In this document: positions 1-11,900 of the stretch, one piece after another
How positions within the stretch are numbered: the stretch's first letter is position 1
Layout: every line of letters begins with the position of its first letter
Source: Rugalucina vietnamica
Taxonomy: Eukaryota > Mollusca > Bivalvia > Lucinida > Lucinidae
Assembly (NCBI GenBank): GCA_964017185.1
Contig: OZ024873.1
Location: 51,694,760-51,758,759 of the forward strand
DNA length: 64,000 nt
Direction of reading: 5' to 3'
Program-made: the position numbers and the translations under genes
Notes under the pieces: model-generated
What the model saw: the letters and a program-made list of their open reading frames with translations, nothing else
The model's database searches: none
Told to the model about the DNA's origin: nothing

Positions 1-46
1 AAGATGTGGTCCAAAGGATGATGGCACAAAAGATAACTTTACAAAA

Positions 47-283
47 TGAGCCTCAACGTTAGGAAACCTGTCTTCGGAGTTTCAGGCCAGGTCTGACACA
101 AACCGGCCTGTACAATCACAGAAGGAGTCTTGAAGCTTTAAATTTTGGATTTAACAAGAAGAGAAATTGTACTCTCTGTTTAGCAAAAACAAAGGCGCTG
201 ATCAGCTTTGCAGTTACTGCACAGCTGATCAGCGCCTTAGTTTTCGCACAGACAAATATCTGGTTTTCTCACGACTCGGCTCA
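47..283 (+). repeat. Palindromic family A copy
   Basis: Ends TGAGCC... and ...GGCTCA, with the internal GCGCTGATCAGC hairpin at about 180-245 toward the right end. Orientation A (long arm first). Confidence 0.85.
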
Positions 284-800
284 AATAAAAACATCTCTAA
301 GATTAACCATTTCATGAGAAAACTAAGTTCGGTTATTCTAACCATACTGTCCCTGTACATGCCTCTCTCCAAGTCCCCAATGGCAGATTACCATTTCTTA
401 GTGCATATTTCACCAATAACTGACAACGGCTCTTCTTAAATCAGCCGTAGAGGAAAAACGACTCAGAAACATTTTCATGACTGAAACTTCATGACAGAAA
501 AGTGCAGAATGTAAGACCAATCACAAATTTCTGCCTCATTATGCAAATAAGGCTATACCAACTGAGAAATATATCTTGCCGTCGAAATTAAATGAACAGT
601 AATACGAAAGTGAAGTTCAGCTATGTTATGCGGACTATCTATGCTAAAACAAACCTTAAGCTCTAATACTATGTTAACTATCATCAGAAATATTTTAGGA
701 GATTCTATACACAAATAAGATCACTAAATAATCTCTTTAACAAAGATAAAAAGTTTTGGCAGGTTGGGTGTAAATGGCAGATTCCAATATATGTATACAC

Positions 801-857
<57 letters not shown>

Positions 858-950
858 ACAAAGAATTACAATATATAAAAGTCCCATAGCTAGCACATTC
901 CATAACATATATCATTATATCATTTTCTCTCAAAATAAAGGACATCAACA
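283..950. other. No gene seen
   Basis: AT-rich sequence downstream of AGBL5 with only the (GT)n tract; small ORFs show no family resemblance. Confidence 0.6.
805..854 (+). repeat. (GT)n microsatellite
   Basis: About 25 uninterrupted GT units; produces spurious Cys-Val or Thr-His ORFs on both strands. Confidence 0.97.
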
Positions 951-952
951 TT

Positions 953-1794
953 TAAGCCACATCACGAGAAAACCAACAACGTGGTTTCCGAACAGGTTCG
1001 ACACAAACCAAGCTGTAAAAGCACAGATGATGGCTAGAGGCTTGAAATTCTGGATTTAGACAGTAGCAGTAGAGGAATTGTACTTTCTCACCCATCATAC
1101 AAGCATATCCCTTTGTGTGCCTGTCTGAGATATTTCTGTCTCAGTACTAGTAGATTTCAGCTGTCTCAAAATGCCAATTATTTCTGTATTTAGCCAGTAG
1201 AAATGTACATCTTCATGTGTACTTCCATAAAAGGAAATGATAAGCCAGGTGTCAACTGTCACTTAGAGATGTTAATTTCAGGAAGTTTACAGGAGTAATT
1301 GTAGTCTGCTGCTTTGATAAAAATCTCAAAATTTAATTTTGCTGAGAATTTTATGCACAAAACAAAATGCTGATTGAATCTTTTTGTAAGGTTAGTGTAT
1401 ATACAAAATTATTTTTATTTTTTTTCATTGGTTAATTTGCATATTGTTTCATGTAAAACAAAATGGCTGCCTGAACAGCACTTGTAGCCTATTCAGAGTC
1501 AAAATGCTTTAAGTGATGGGTGAGAAAAATAATCAATGATGGTGTTGAGGCCTCAACACGGAAATCCCAGGCTTGTTTTCAGATTATTCAAGTCTCATCC
1601 TTGGCAGAGCCTCAGATGAGACTTGAATAATCTGAAAACTTGCCAGAGATTTCCTCGGCTTCAACCCCATCATAGATTCTTTTAATCTGTGTAGCAAAAA
1701 GAAAGGTGCTGATCAGCTTCGCAGTTACTGTGAATCTGATCTGCGCGTTTGTTTTCGCATATGCAAAATGTTGGTTTTCTCATGATGTGGCTCA
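953..1794 (+). repeat. Palindromic family A copy, split
   Basis: Orientation A. Left part 953-1084, right part 1685-1794 carrying the hairpin (1694-1762). Split by the insertion described separately. Confidence 0.8.
1085..1685. mobile_element. Insertion(s) splitting a family A repeat
   Basis: The family A copy at 953 stops after GGAATTGTACT and resumes at ATCTGTGTAGC (1685). The insert has inverted ends TTCTCACCCATCA (1085) and TGATGGGTGAGAA (1516). A second palindrome follows at 1578-1641, with CAGATTATTCAAGTCTCATC and its reverse complement around a short loop. Confidence 0.65.
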
Positions 1795-2027
1795 TTTTTT
1801 ATTTGCTAGCCTTCTAACATTGTCCATAATTTCTCACAGACCATTTTGCACTTTATGACTATCACCCAAGACCTAATATTTTTCAAACATGCCATATACA
1901 TGTACATACACAAAAACCACAGAAAAGGGGTGTGTTACTTGACAAATATCTTAGAACCTTTCAAATTTGACTTAGAACAGCCAGAATTGAGTCAAGCATG
2001 AAATAAGATTTATGTAACACCAACAGG

Positions 2028-2222
2028 GCCCGAGGTTATAAAACTTTTTTCATGTTCTGACAGCTTAGCTGAGACTAAAATTTATCCTGCTGGATAAATT
2101 ACTGGCTTTGACAGTCTAAACTGTAAATTTCTATTGATTTAGGTTATTTCTGTATAATGAGGAATTTAAATTTCATGCTCAGCTGAGTTGAGCTTGAAAA
2201 AAGTTTTATAACCTCGAGGCCA
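2028..2222 (+). repeat. Palindromic family C copy (centre deleted)
   Basis: CGAGGTTATAAAACTTTTTT and its reverse complement at the ends, with ATTTATCCTGCTGGATAAAT marking the deleted centre. Confidence 0.8.
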
Positions 2223-2747
2223 GGTCTGATTTTAGATCTTTGGGTTGCTTCACAGCAGTGTTGGCAATTTTCTATCGCCGTCGTCTGTGTCTAGATCCAG
2301 AAGACACTGACCTTGGGCTGGCTCATCTCAGTACTCTTGGTAATTTTTCTACCGTTATAGTCGTAGGTCGTCACCATTCCTGGCACGCCCTGAAATCACA
2401 CATAAAATCTTTTTCAACAACTACTGAAATGACATGAATGACCATTCAATATAAATACTGTAAAATTGGAAATTTTCGTGTGACTTTCATTTCATAAATT
2501 TGCTATTTCCGAGTTATTTCCAAGGTCTTAAATTTGCGAATGAGCATTTTCCAAATGTGACAAAAACTTTTGTCCACCTTCTGACATGCTTGTTTATCTT
2601 TTCCAAGAATGTTTCAGGAATTATAATATTTAATTGTCATAAATACACATCTTTTAGTTTGATTTTAATCATGCCTAAAAATTATTGGACCTCATCTTGA
2701 GTGCAACTCTGTGCAACAACAAATGTCAAGCATTGTTTTATAATAAT
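2223..2747. other. Putative 3' flank of AGBL5
   Basis: Would hold the 3' UTR if the exon at 2748 is terminal. No clear minus-strand AATAAA. Nothing else recognised. Confidence 0.4.
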
Positions 2748-2902
2748 CTAAAACTTTACATACTCTTGGTGGGAGGGAGTATCTATTAGTGGAGACTGAC
2801 GATAGCTGTCTAGTAGAGTGGGGAACCCCTGGTCCCTCCCTGAGAGGGGTGGAGTGAGCTCCAGAAGGCCCCGAGGCTCCTTCGCTGATATTGGTGGGGT
2901 GT
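2748..2902 (-). CDS. AGBL5: AGBL5 probable last exon
   Basis: Acceptor TTCCGTTTCAG, phase 1 in. Encodes [24 protein letters not shown]-free Pro/Ser text to HQEYVKF, then TAG at 2748-2750. It matches the phase left by exon 13, and the composition resembles the tails of family members. The intervening intron is 10.8 kb, so further exons or a different 3' end are possible. No AATAAA was found immediately downstream. Confidence 0.6.
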
Positions 2903-5900
2903 CTGAAACGGAAGACAAAAGTAAAATAAGTGCATTATTCATGTAGTTCCCATAATTTTTCACTACCCACCAAGCTTTGATACGAATGCTCTGAATTTCA
3001 ATTGAAGCGTGTTCCCATTGTTTGATACCTCCAAATTAATGCATATAAAATAGCAAAAAATGAAGAATCGATCAGGCTGCTCTAGCAGGAACGTACCTGA
3101 ACACTCAAATGACAACTTTTCTTATAAGTAACAAGAAATTTTAGCCATTCTCTGTAGACTACTAGAAACTGTCCCATATTCAGTACACACTGAAGCTCCT
3201 TCTATTAAGACTGCTATGTTATAGACAAAAAATCGCAAAATCAGTCTTCATCCACCAAATACTGAAATGAGCTTTATCAGTACATTTCAAGAAAACAAGA
3301 CACAATCTGACTCTTTCCTGTGTTCACCATCATTCTTCGCTACAGTACATCATCTGGCTTCTTTAACAACCAGCCAGAATTTTGCCAGAGTTAACCAGCG
3401 ACACCAGCCAGAGTTATGCAATGAATATTACTAGCATGAAATCTATTATGTCTGCAAACTGGTCTTACATCGCATCCTGATCTGCTGGAATCTCATGGGT
3501 CTACCTGTCCATACATTTTAAGTATAGTTACAGGTGCCCAAATTAAAATTTAAAATATCTGCTTCCTATCCAGTAAATTGGTACAGGTTCTAGAATTTCA
3601 ATCTATGTTGATTAGAATTATTTATCACTATCAAAGAGTAAATGTTTGAGGTAACAATGTATAATGAATTGCACCCTAGCCTCTATCATTGAAAACTTTT
3701 GTAAGTAACTAGCGCACACTGCTCAAACTGCTATACCTTGACAATGTTAAGGAAGCTGAAAACACCAGAAAACTCAATATTATACATAATTGTTACATGT
3801 ACATTAATTTTTCAACAGTTAATAAAGCTGACAAATTTTGACAATCTTGATTTTAATTGAGACACAGAACCAAAGTATATGAGCAGCCGCATAAGAAAAA
3901 TAACAATATGCATATGCAAAAACAAAGGCACAGATTAGCTGTGCAGTAACTGCACATCTGATCAGCACCTTTGTTTTCACTACACAGATAGTACAATCCC
4001 TCCACTTCTTAAATCCGAAATTTCAAGCTTCGAAGTTTTTTCTACGACTGTACAGCCTGGTTTGTGTAAGACCTGGTCAGAACCCTAAATTGTTGTTTTT
4101 CTCATGCAGCAGCTCATATGCAAAATATAAACTCCCTGTTTACAGTTGATTGGTATGGAAACTGAATAACAACATCAATGAATGTCATGATGTGACTCAA
4201 ACATTGTTCACTTTCAACTAAATTCAACAGTGAAAATGACAGAAGAGAGGAATTTTTACATCATTTTCAATCTTGCAAGTATATGAATATGTTTAAAAAA
4301 AATGGTGAGCACGGCAAGCATTAAGAAGCTTGATTGATAAAGTGTAAAGCTACAATATGAAATAGCAAATAGTACTAAAATAATAGTGTATTGTTACTCG
4401 TCTTATCAAAAGTAGGGATGTCAACGAATATTCGAATGTTCGAATATTCGCATTTCATTCGAATATTCGAATGCGATTTCTGGATTCGAATATTCGCATA
4501 ATTTTCTAACCTGCAATATTGTTATGTATCAGTTAAAAGGAGTACTCAAATTTAAGGCCAAAGGTCGAAAAATAATATGACCAGTAATCCTGCTTGTCTG
4601 TTGAGTAATTCAATATGGTCAAAATTTTGACATACTTGCAAACTGAGATTGCTCAATTAACAGTTTGACACTTTGTTGATTCAAGTGACACTTTGTTGAT
4701 TCAAGTTGAGAAGAAAGCATTGCTTGCTTTCAATAAATGATTTTAAGGTGTGAAAGTCCTACAATTTGAGCTGTGTCATGTGAAAACTTAAGATGGCTGG
4801 ATAGTTTGACAACTCAATCCTTTAGGAACAACACAGTCACAACAGACCTTTCACAAAATGCATGTAGGCCACACGATTACAATAGACCCTAAGCACTCTT
4901 GGTGGCGGATATCAACGGCATGCATGCAGAACTTGTCGTTGCTTTCTCAGATAGAACCCAAGAGATTTGTCATTATTAAACACCTCCAGATTGTCTAGTT
5001 TTCTGTGCAAAATTTGTTGATTTTCTTACATGGCGCCATTGGTATAGCCCAGATAAGATACCATGCATATACATATCTCATATTTTCAATGCATGTACCA
5101 CCAAGTAAGTCATCGTAATGGGTCTATTGGACATAGATGTGTATATCATTCGAATATTCGAATATATTCGAATATCCTATGCGAATATTCGAATAGCAAT
5201 TTCGGCATTCGTTGACATCCCTAATCAAAAGACAATGACAAAAGACAGTGCATTTTTTCTGCTATTTAACATTTGCTGTGATCATTTGCATCTACAACAT
5301 TAACAAATGAGCTGCCGCATGAGAAAACCAGCAATCTGCATATGCGAAACCAAAGACGCAGATCAGCTTCCCGGTACCCGCGAAGCTGATCATCATCTTT
5401 GTTTTCGCTGCAAGGATAGTACAATTCCTCTACTTCAAGGCTAAACTAGAAATTGGCTGCAAGCAAGGCTTTCAGTATACCCCCCCGAAAAAATTATCTG
5501 AAGCTGGCCAATAACTTCCTAAGTCAAACATGCAGAAAATTTGTCTAAGATATCTTTTCAGCATTATAATCCTTCATGTACATCCCCAGTATGCCAGTCA
5601 CATCTATAAGATATTAAAAGAATATACTGAAAGCTTGAGGTTGATTTCACTGTATGCACTATGATCATCGTTTATCATGAGAAATGGTAAAAATTGGCTA
5701 AGTTAAATAAAAGCTGTAAGTTTGTCAAAAATTAAATTTTCAGCATGAAGATTATTCATGCACATCTAAAATATATCTGGAACAAATCTACAAAGAAAGA
5801 AACATTGAAAGCCCTAGGAGGAGTTGATTTCACAAAGTATGCACTACCAACCATTATTGTATATAAGCAATGGTCAAGAAATGGCTATGTTGAAAAATGA

Positions 5901-8900
5901 TGTAAATTTGTCAAATATCACTTTTTCAGTATTATAATTATTTATGCACATCTTCAATATGTGTGGAACATGTCTGCAAAGTATTGAAAAGAAATACTGA
6001 AAGCCCTAGGAGGAGTTGATTTCACAAACCGTCATTGTATATAAGCAATGGTCAAAAAATGGCTATGTTAAAAAATGTTGTAAATTTGTCAAAAATTAAT
6101 TTTTCAGTATTATAATTCTTCATGCACATCTTCAATATGTGAGGAAGATGTCTGCAAAGTATCAAAAAGAAATACTGAAAGCCCTTGGAGGAGTTGATTT
6201 CACAAAATGTGCACTACCAACCATTTTTGTATATAAGCAATGGTCAAAAAATGGCTATGTTGAAAAATGCTGTAAATTTGTCAAAAATTATTTTTTCAGC
6301 ATTATAATTCTTCATGCACATCTTCAATATGTGTGGAACATGTCTGCAAAGTATTGAAAAGAAATACTGAAAGCCCTAGGAGGAGTTGATTTCACAAACT
6401 ATGCACTACCAACCATTATTGTTTAAGCAATGGTCAAAAAATGGCTATGTTAAAAAATGCTTTAAATTTGTCAAAAATTATTTTTTCAGCATTATAATTC
6501 TTCATGCACATCTTCAATATGTGTGGAACATGTCTGCAAAGTATTGAAAAGAAATACTGAAAGCCCTAGGAGAAGTTGATTTCACAAACTATGAACTACC
6601 AATCATTATTGTATATAAGCAATGGTCAAAAAATGGCTATGTTGAAAAATGCTGTAAATTTGTCAAAAATTATTTTTTCAGCATTATAATTCTTCATGCA
6701 TATCTTCAATATGTGTGGAACATGTCTGCAAAGTATTGAAAAGAAATACTGAAAGCCCTAGGAGGAGTTGATTTCACAAACTATGCACTACCAACCATTA
6801 TTGAATATGGCAATTATCGAAAATTGGCTAAGTTCAAAATGCTGTAAATTTGTCAAAATTCATTTTTTCAGCATAATACTTCTTCATGCATATCTTCAAT
6901 ATCTCTGGCACGTATCTGCAAAGTATCAAAAGAGAATATTGAAAGCTGTAGGAGGAGTTGATTTCACAAAGTATGCACTATTAGCACTATGGAAAACATT
7001 CTATGTATAGGTTTAAAAAGTCCCATAACTCTTGCAAAACTGACCCTTTGGCCCCTAAATTCATACCACACATGTGTTGTCTTATGGTGCAGGTGTGTTG
7101 AAAATTTAAAGAACATCGGGCAAAAACTTCTTAAGTTATTCAGCAAAGATGTCAAAATGTTGACGGAATGACGGAATCACGGAATCACGGACAGACTGAA
7201 ACTAGAAATTGGCTGCAAGCAAGGCTTTCAGTATACCCCCCGCAAAATTATCTAAGGCCAATCACTTAAAGGCCTTTAAGTGAAACATGCAGAAAATTTG
7301 TCAAAAATATCTTTTCAGCATTATAAACCTTCAGGAAAATCCTCCGTACATGTCTGACTCATGTCTGTAAGGTAATTAATAATATACTGAAAGCCCAGGG
7401 AATAAAATTATTGTTGATTTCACTGTACACTGTTGATCATTATTTATCATGAGAAATGGTCAAAAATTGGCTATGCTAAAAAAAGCTGTAAATTTGTCAA
7501 AAATAAATTATTCAGCATAAGAATTCTTCATGCACATCTGAAATATATCTGAAACAAGTGTGCAAAGAATTCAAATAAAACAATGAAAGCACTAGGAGGA
7601 CTTGATTTCATAAAGTATGCACTACCAGCCGTATTGTATATTAGCGATGGTTGAAAAATGTCTAAGTTGAAAAATGCTGTAAATTTGTCAAAAAAATTTT
7701 TTTCACCAATAAAATTCTTTATGCACATCTTCAATATGTCTGTAACATGTCTGCAAAGTATTGAAAAGAATTACTGAAAGCCCCAGGAGGAGTTGGATTT
7801 CACAAAGTATGTACTATCAACCATAATTGAATATAAGCAGAAATGGTCAAAATTGGCTAAGTTTAAAAAGCTGTAAATTGTCAAAACTAAAATTTTCAGC
7901 ATAAAAATTCTTCATGCACATCTTCAATATATCTGGAACAAATCTGCAAAGAATTAAAAAGAAACAATGAAAGCCCTAGGAGGAGTTGATTTCACAAAGT
8001 ATGCACTACCAACCATTATTGTATGTAAGCAATAGTCAAAAAATGGCTAAGTTAAAAAATGCTGTAAATTTGTCAAAAAATACCTTTTCAGCATTATAAT
8101 TCTTCATGCACATCTTCAATATGTCTGTAACATGTCTGCAAAGTACTGAAAAGAAATACTGAAAGCCATATGAGGAGTTGATTTCACAAAGTATGTATGT
8201 AAGCAATAGTCGAAAAATGGCAAAGTTAAAAAATGCTGTAAATTTGTCAAAAATTATTTTTTCAGCATTATAATTCTTCATGCACATCTTCAATATGTTT
8301 GTAATATGTCTGCAAAGTACCGAAAAGAAATACTGAAAGCCCTAGGAGGAGTTGATTTCACAAAGTATGTATGTAAGCAATAGTCGAAAAATGGCAAAGT
8401 TAAAAAATGCTTTAAATTTGTCAAAAATTATTTTTTCAGCATTATAATTCTTCATGCACATCTTCAATATGTCTGTAACATGTCTGCAAAGTACTGAAAA
8501 GAAACACTGAAAGCCCTAGGAGGAGTTGATTTCACAAAGTATGCACTACCAACCATTATTGAATATAAGCAATTATAGAAAATTTGCTAAGTTAAAAATG
8601 CTTTAAATTTGTCAAAAATGATTTTTTTTTTCAGCATGACAATTGTTCATGCACATCTGCAATATATCTGAAACATTTCAGCAAAATATTAAAAGGAAAC
8701 AGTGAAAGCTGTAAGAGGAGTTGATTTCACAAAGTATGTACTTTCAGTACTATGGCAAACATATTACAGGAAGACTTAAAAAGTCCCATAACTCTTGCAA
8801 TACTGACCCTTTGGCCCCTAAATTCATACCACACATGTATTGTCTGATGGTGCAAGTGTGGTGAAAATTTGAAACAAATCAGGCAAAAGCTACTCAAGTT

Positions 8901-11900
8901 ATTCAGCAAAGATTTCCAAATGTTGACGGAATGACGGAATCACGGAGTCACGGAATCACGGAATGACGGAGTGACGGAATGACGGAATGACGGACAGGCT
9001 GAAAACAGTATACCCCCCTAAAACTTCGTTTTGCGGGGGGTATAAACAGTATACCCCCCTAAAACTTCGTTTTGCGGGGGGTATAATAAAAAATTTCCAG
9101 CCTTTAGCCATCTTCTGTGACTGTTAAGGCTGGTTTGTGTCAGACCTGTTCAAAGACCACATTGTTGGGTTTCCCATGAGGCGGCTCAAATATCCAATAC
9201 ATAGCAATAGTCATTTGTCATCAGAATAACAGAGACTTTTATCTTTGCCCAGCAAACCAAGACTAAAAGCTTCAAACTCCTGGGATACTCAGTTTGTAAT
9301 ACCATGGCTAAATTGTTTGGTTTAGCTTTTTTTCTTATGTAACACACACCCTGTCCATTATCTCTTCACTGTGGACTATGCAGTAATTATACGGCTAGGC
9401 CACCCTCCCCAGAGGATGGAGCGGAGTGAGGCATGAATACAAATAAGTGGTGTATTTCAAAACATTTTTAAAGCAAATGTCATTATGTGTAAAGGTTTCA
9501 TTAATAGTTTCAAAATGATTTCATTAAAGTAAGTTCCATGCGTAACAAAGATCATGCAGTCATACCAGTGCTTACGATATGTAACATACACTGGTCCAAG
9601 CACTTGTAAATATGGATTCCAATCTCTATGGGTGTCACATAGATCAAACGTATTGTATCTGAACACAACTGGAATATAAACACAAAACTTTCTCAATGCA
9701 GTGAATGATGCATTTACACATATCAAACTGTCATATCTATTACATGTAAAGCTCCTGGTAAATGAGCATTGTAAGCAAAATCTAATGCTTCAAACCCAAG
9801 TTGAATCCACCACAACAAGTTATTTCCCTAAAATTTCTAATTAATAATGAAACTAAAATTGTTTATCAGGAAAAACATTGCATATCAAAACTGAAACCAC
9901 ATATGTAATATGTAAAAACATGACTACACAAGACATAAAGCTGAAATCCAACACTGTTGTTACCTTGGTGTCAAGGAAACGGCATTGCCTGCCACACCTA
10001 CCCCACTGATCAAATTAAAGTCCACTGTGCAATATACAAATAAAATACACATTACAAAAACTTGCCCATACAGAGATTTTTTCAGCTGTAAAAAATTGAT
10101 TTCATTCGAAAAATTTTGATATTTTTAATAATTTTGATCAAAACATTGGTTGTGGGTACACATTCCTGTTGTCGCCGTTCAAACGAGTGCCCACAATCTA
10201 TGGTTTGGAACAAAAATAATAAAATAGGTTTAACCCTGTAAATCCCAGTTTTTCTATATAAACGTGAGGTTTAAGGGGTATACATTTCACGGACACGTTT
10301 TCCTGATGAACATTACAAAGCCTTGGCAAAATGCTTCAGCTTTTTGGCCATAAAAATGATAACTTTTAGTCAATAATTGCAGTGTTTTGTTTTCTTTTTA
10401 GTCATCTTTGTTCAAAACATGCATGTTCTTTATATATTGAGGCAGTCGTTATTGCAATTTTTATCAGGAAAAAAATAGGCAAAAATATGACTGTAAGGGA
10501 ATATGCTTTATTACTGAAAGACAATGTGTTCGCCTTTTTCAAAGTGATGACATAACACTTTTTGTAGAGAAAACAAAATGCTATTAACAATCACTACACA
10601 AAGATGCAGATAAAAAAAAAAAACAGTTTTAATGAAATTTCAAACATGTAGTAACCAACGACAGAAGTTAATTGAAGTTTAATTTTAGCCCTTCTATATA
10701 TATAACACAAACAATTTGAGTACCATCCAAAGGTTGCAAAACATCAAAAACAACTTTCACTATATGATGCCACTGATTATTAGCCTATAATGTTATTTTC
10801 AGAATTAGTGTATACAAATAAAACGTACTTACACAAGATTTAGATCAGCAATTAATAATTGAGCCGCCTCGTGGGAAAACCAACAATCTGCATAGGCGAA
10901 AACAAAGACGCAGATCAGCTTCGCGGTAACCGCGAAGCTGATCAGCGCCTTTGTTTTCGCTACTCGGATAGTACAATTCCTCTTCTACTTAAATCCGAAA
11001 TTTCAAGCTTCTAGCTCTTTTCTGTGCTTGTACAGGTCGGTTTGTGTCGGACCTGTTCGGAAACCACATTGTTGGTTTTCCCACGAGGCGGCTCAATTTA
11101 TGTATATGTGTATGAATAGTCAGAAGGTGGAATGTACCATACATGAGCTACAACCTAGACCATTGTTAGTATAGATAAATAAGCCACGTCATGAGAAAAC
11201 AAACAATGTGGCCTCCAAACAGGTTTGATGCAAAACCAGTCTTTACATTCACAGAAGCAAGCTAGAAACTTGAAATTTTGGATTTAAGTAGAAGAGGAAT
11301 TGTACTATCCATGTAGCGAAAACAAAGGTGCTGATCAGCTTCGCAGTTACTGCGAAGCTGATTGGCGCCTTTGTTTTCGCATATGCAGAATGTTGGTTTT
11401 CTCTTGAAGCAGCTCAAATAATTGATACAAAATTTATAAAATAAACTGTAACTCTACAATAATACAGTGATGAAATATAAACTTAAGTAATTAATACATT
11501 TGTCAGAAAATAAATACACATAATAGCTTTTACCTGGGACTGGGATGTATATATTTCCTGTATAAAATTATTACAAAATTAATGCTCTAAAATATTCATT
11601 TGAGCAAGAAATACTTTAAATCAGTGTAATTCATTTGGGCAAGAAATACTTTAAATCAGTGTAACTCATTTGGGCAATAATACTTTAAATCAGTGTAACT
11701 CATTTGAGCAAGAATACTTTAAATCAGTGTAACTCATTTGGGCAAGAATACTTTAAATCAGTGTAACTCATAGTCATTTGAGCAAGAAATACTTTAAATT
11801 GGTGTAGCTCGGTTGATTAAGAAATAATTTAAATCGGTGTTACTCATTTGAGCAAGAAATACTTCAAATCAGTGCAACTCATTTGAGCAAGAAATACTTT

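Noticed and set aside
705..1059. Poly(Thr-His) and poly(Cys-Val) ORFs
   Set aside because: Translation of the (GT)n microsatellite.
5500..8900. Cluster of 60-90-codon ORFs on both strands as a gene family
   Set aside because: They repeat with the ~190-bp satellite monomers, contain frequent stops and have no homology signature.
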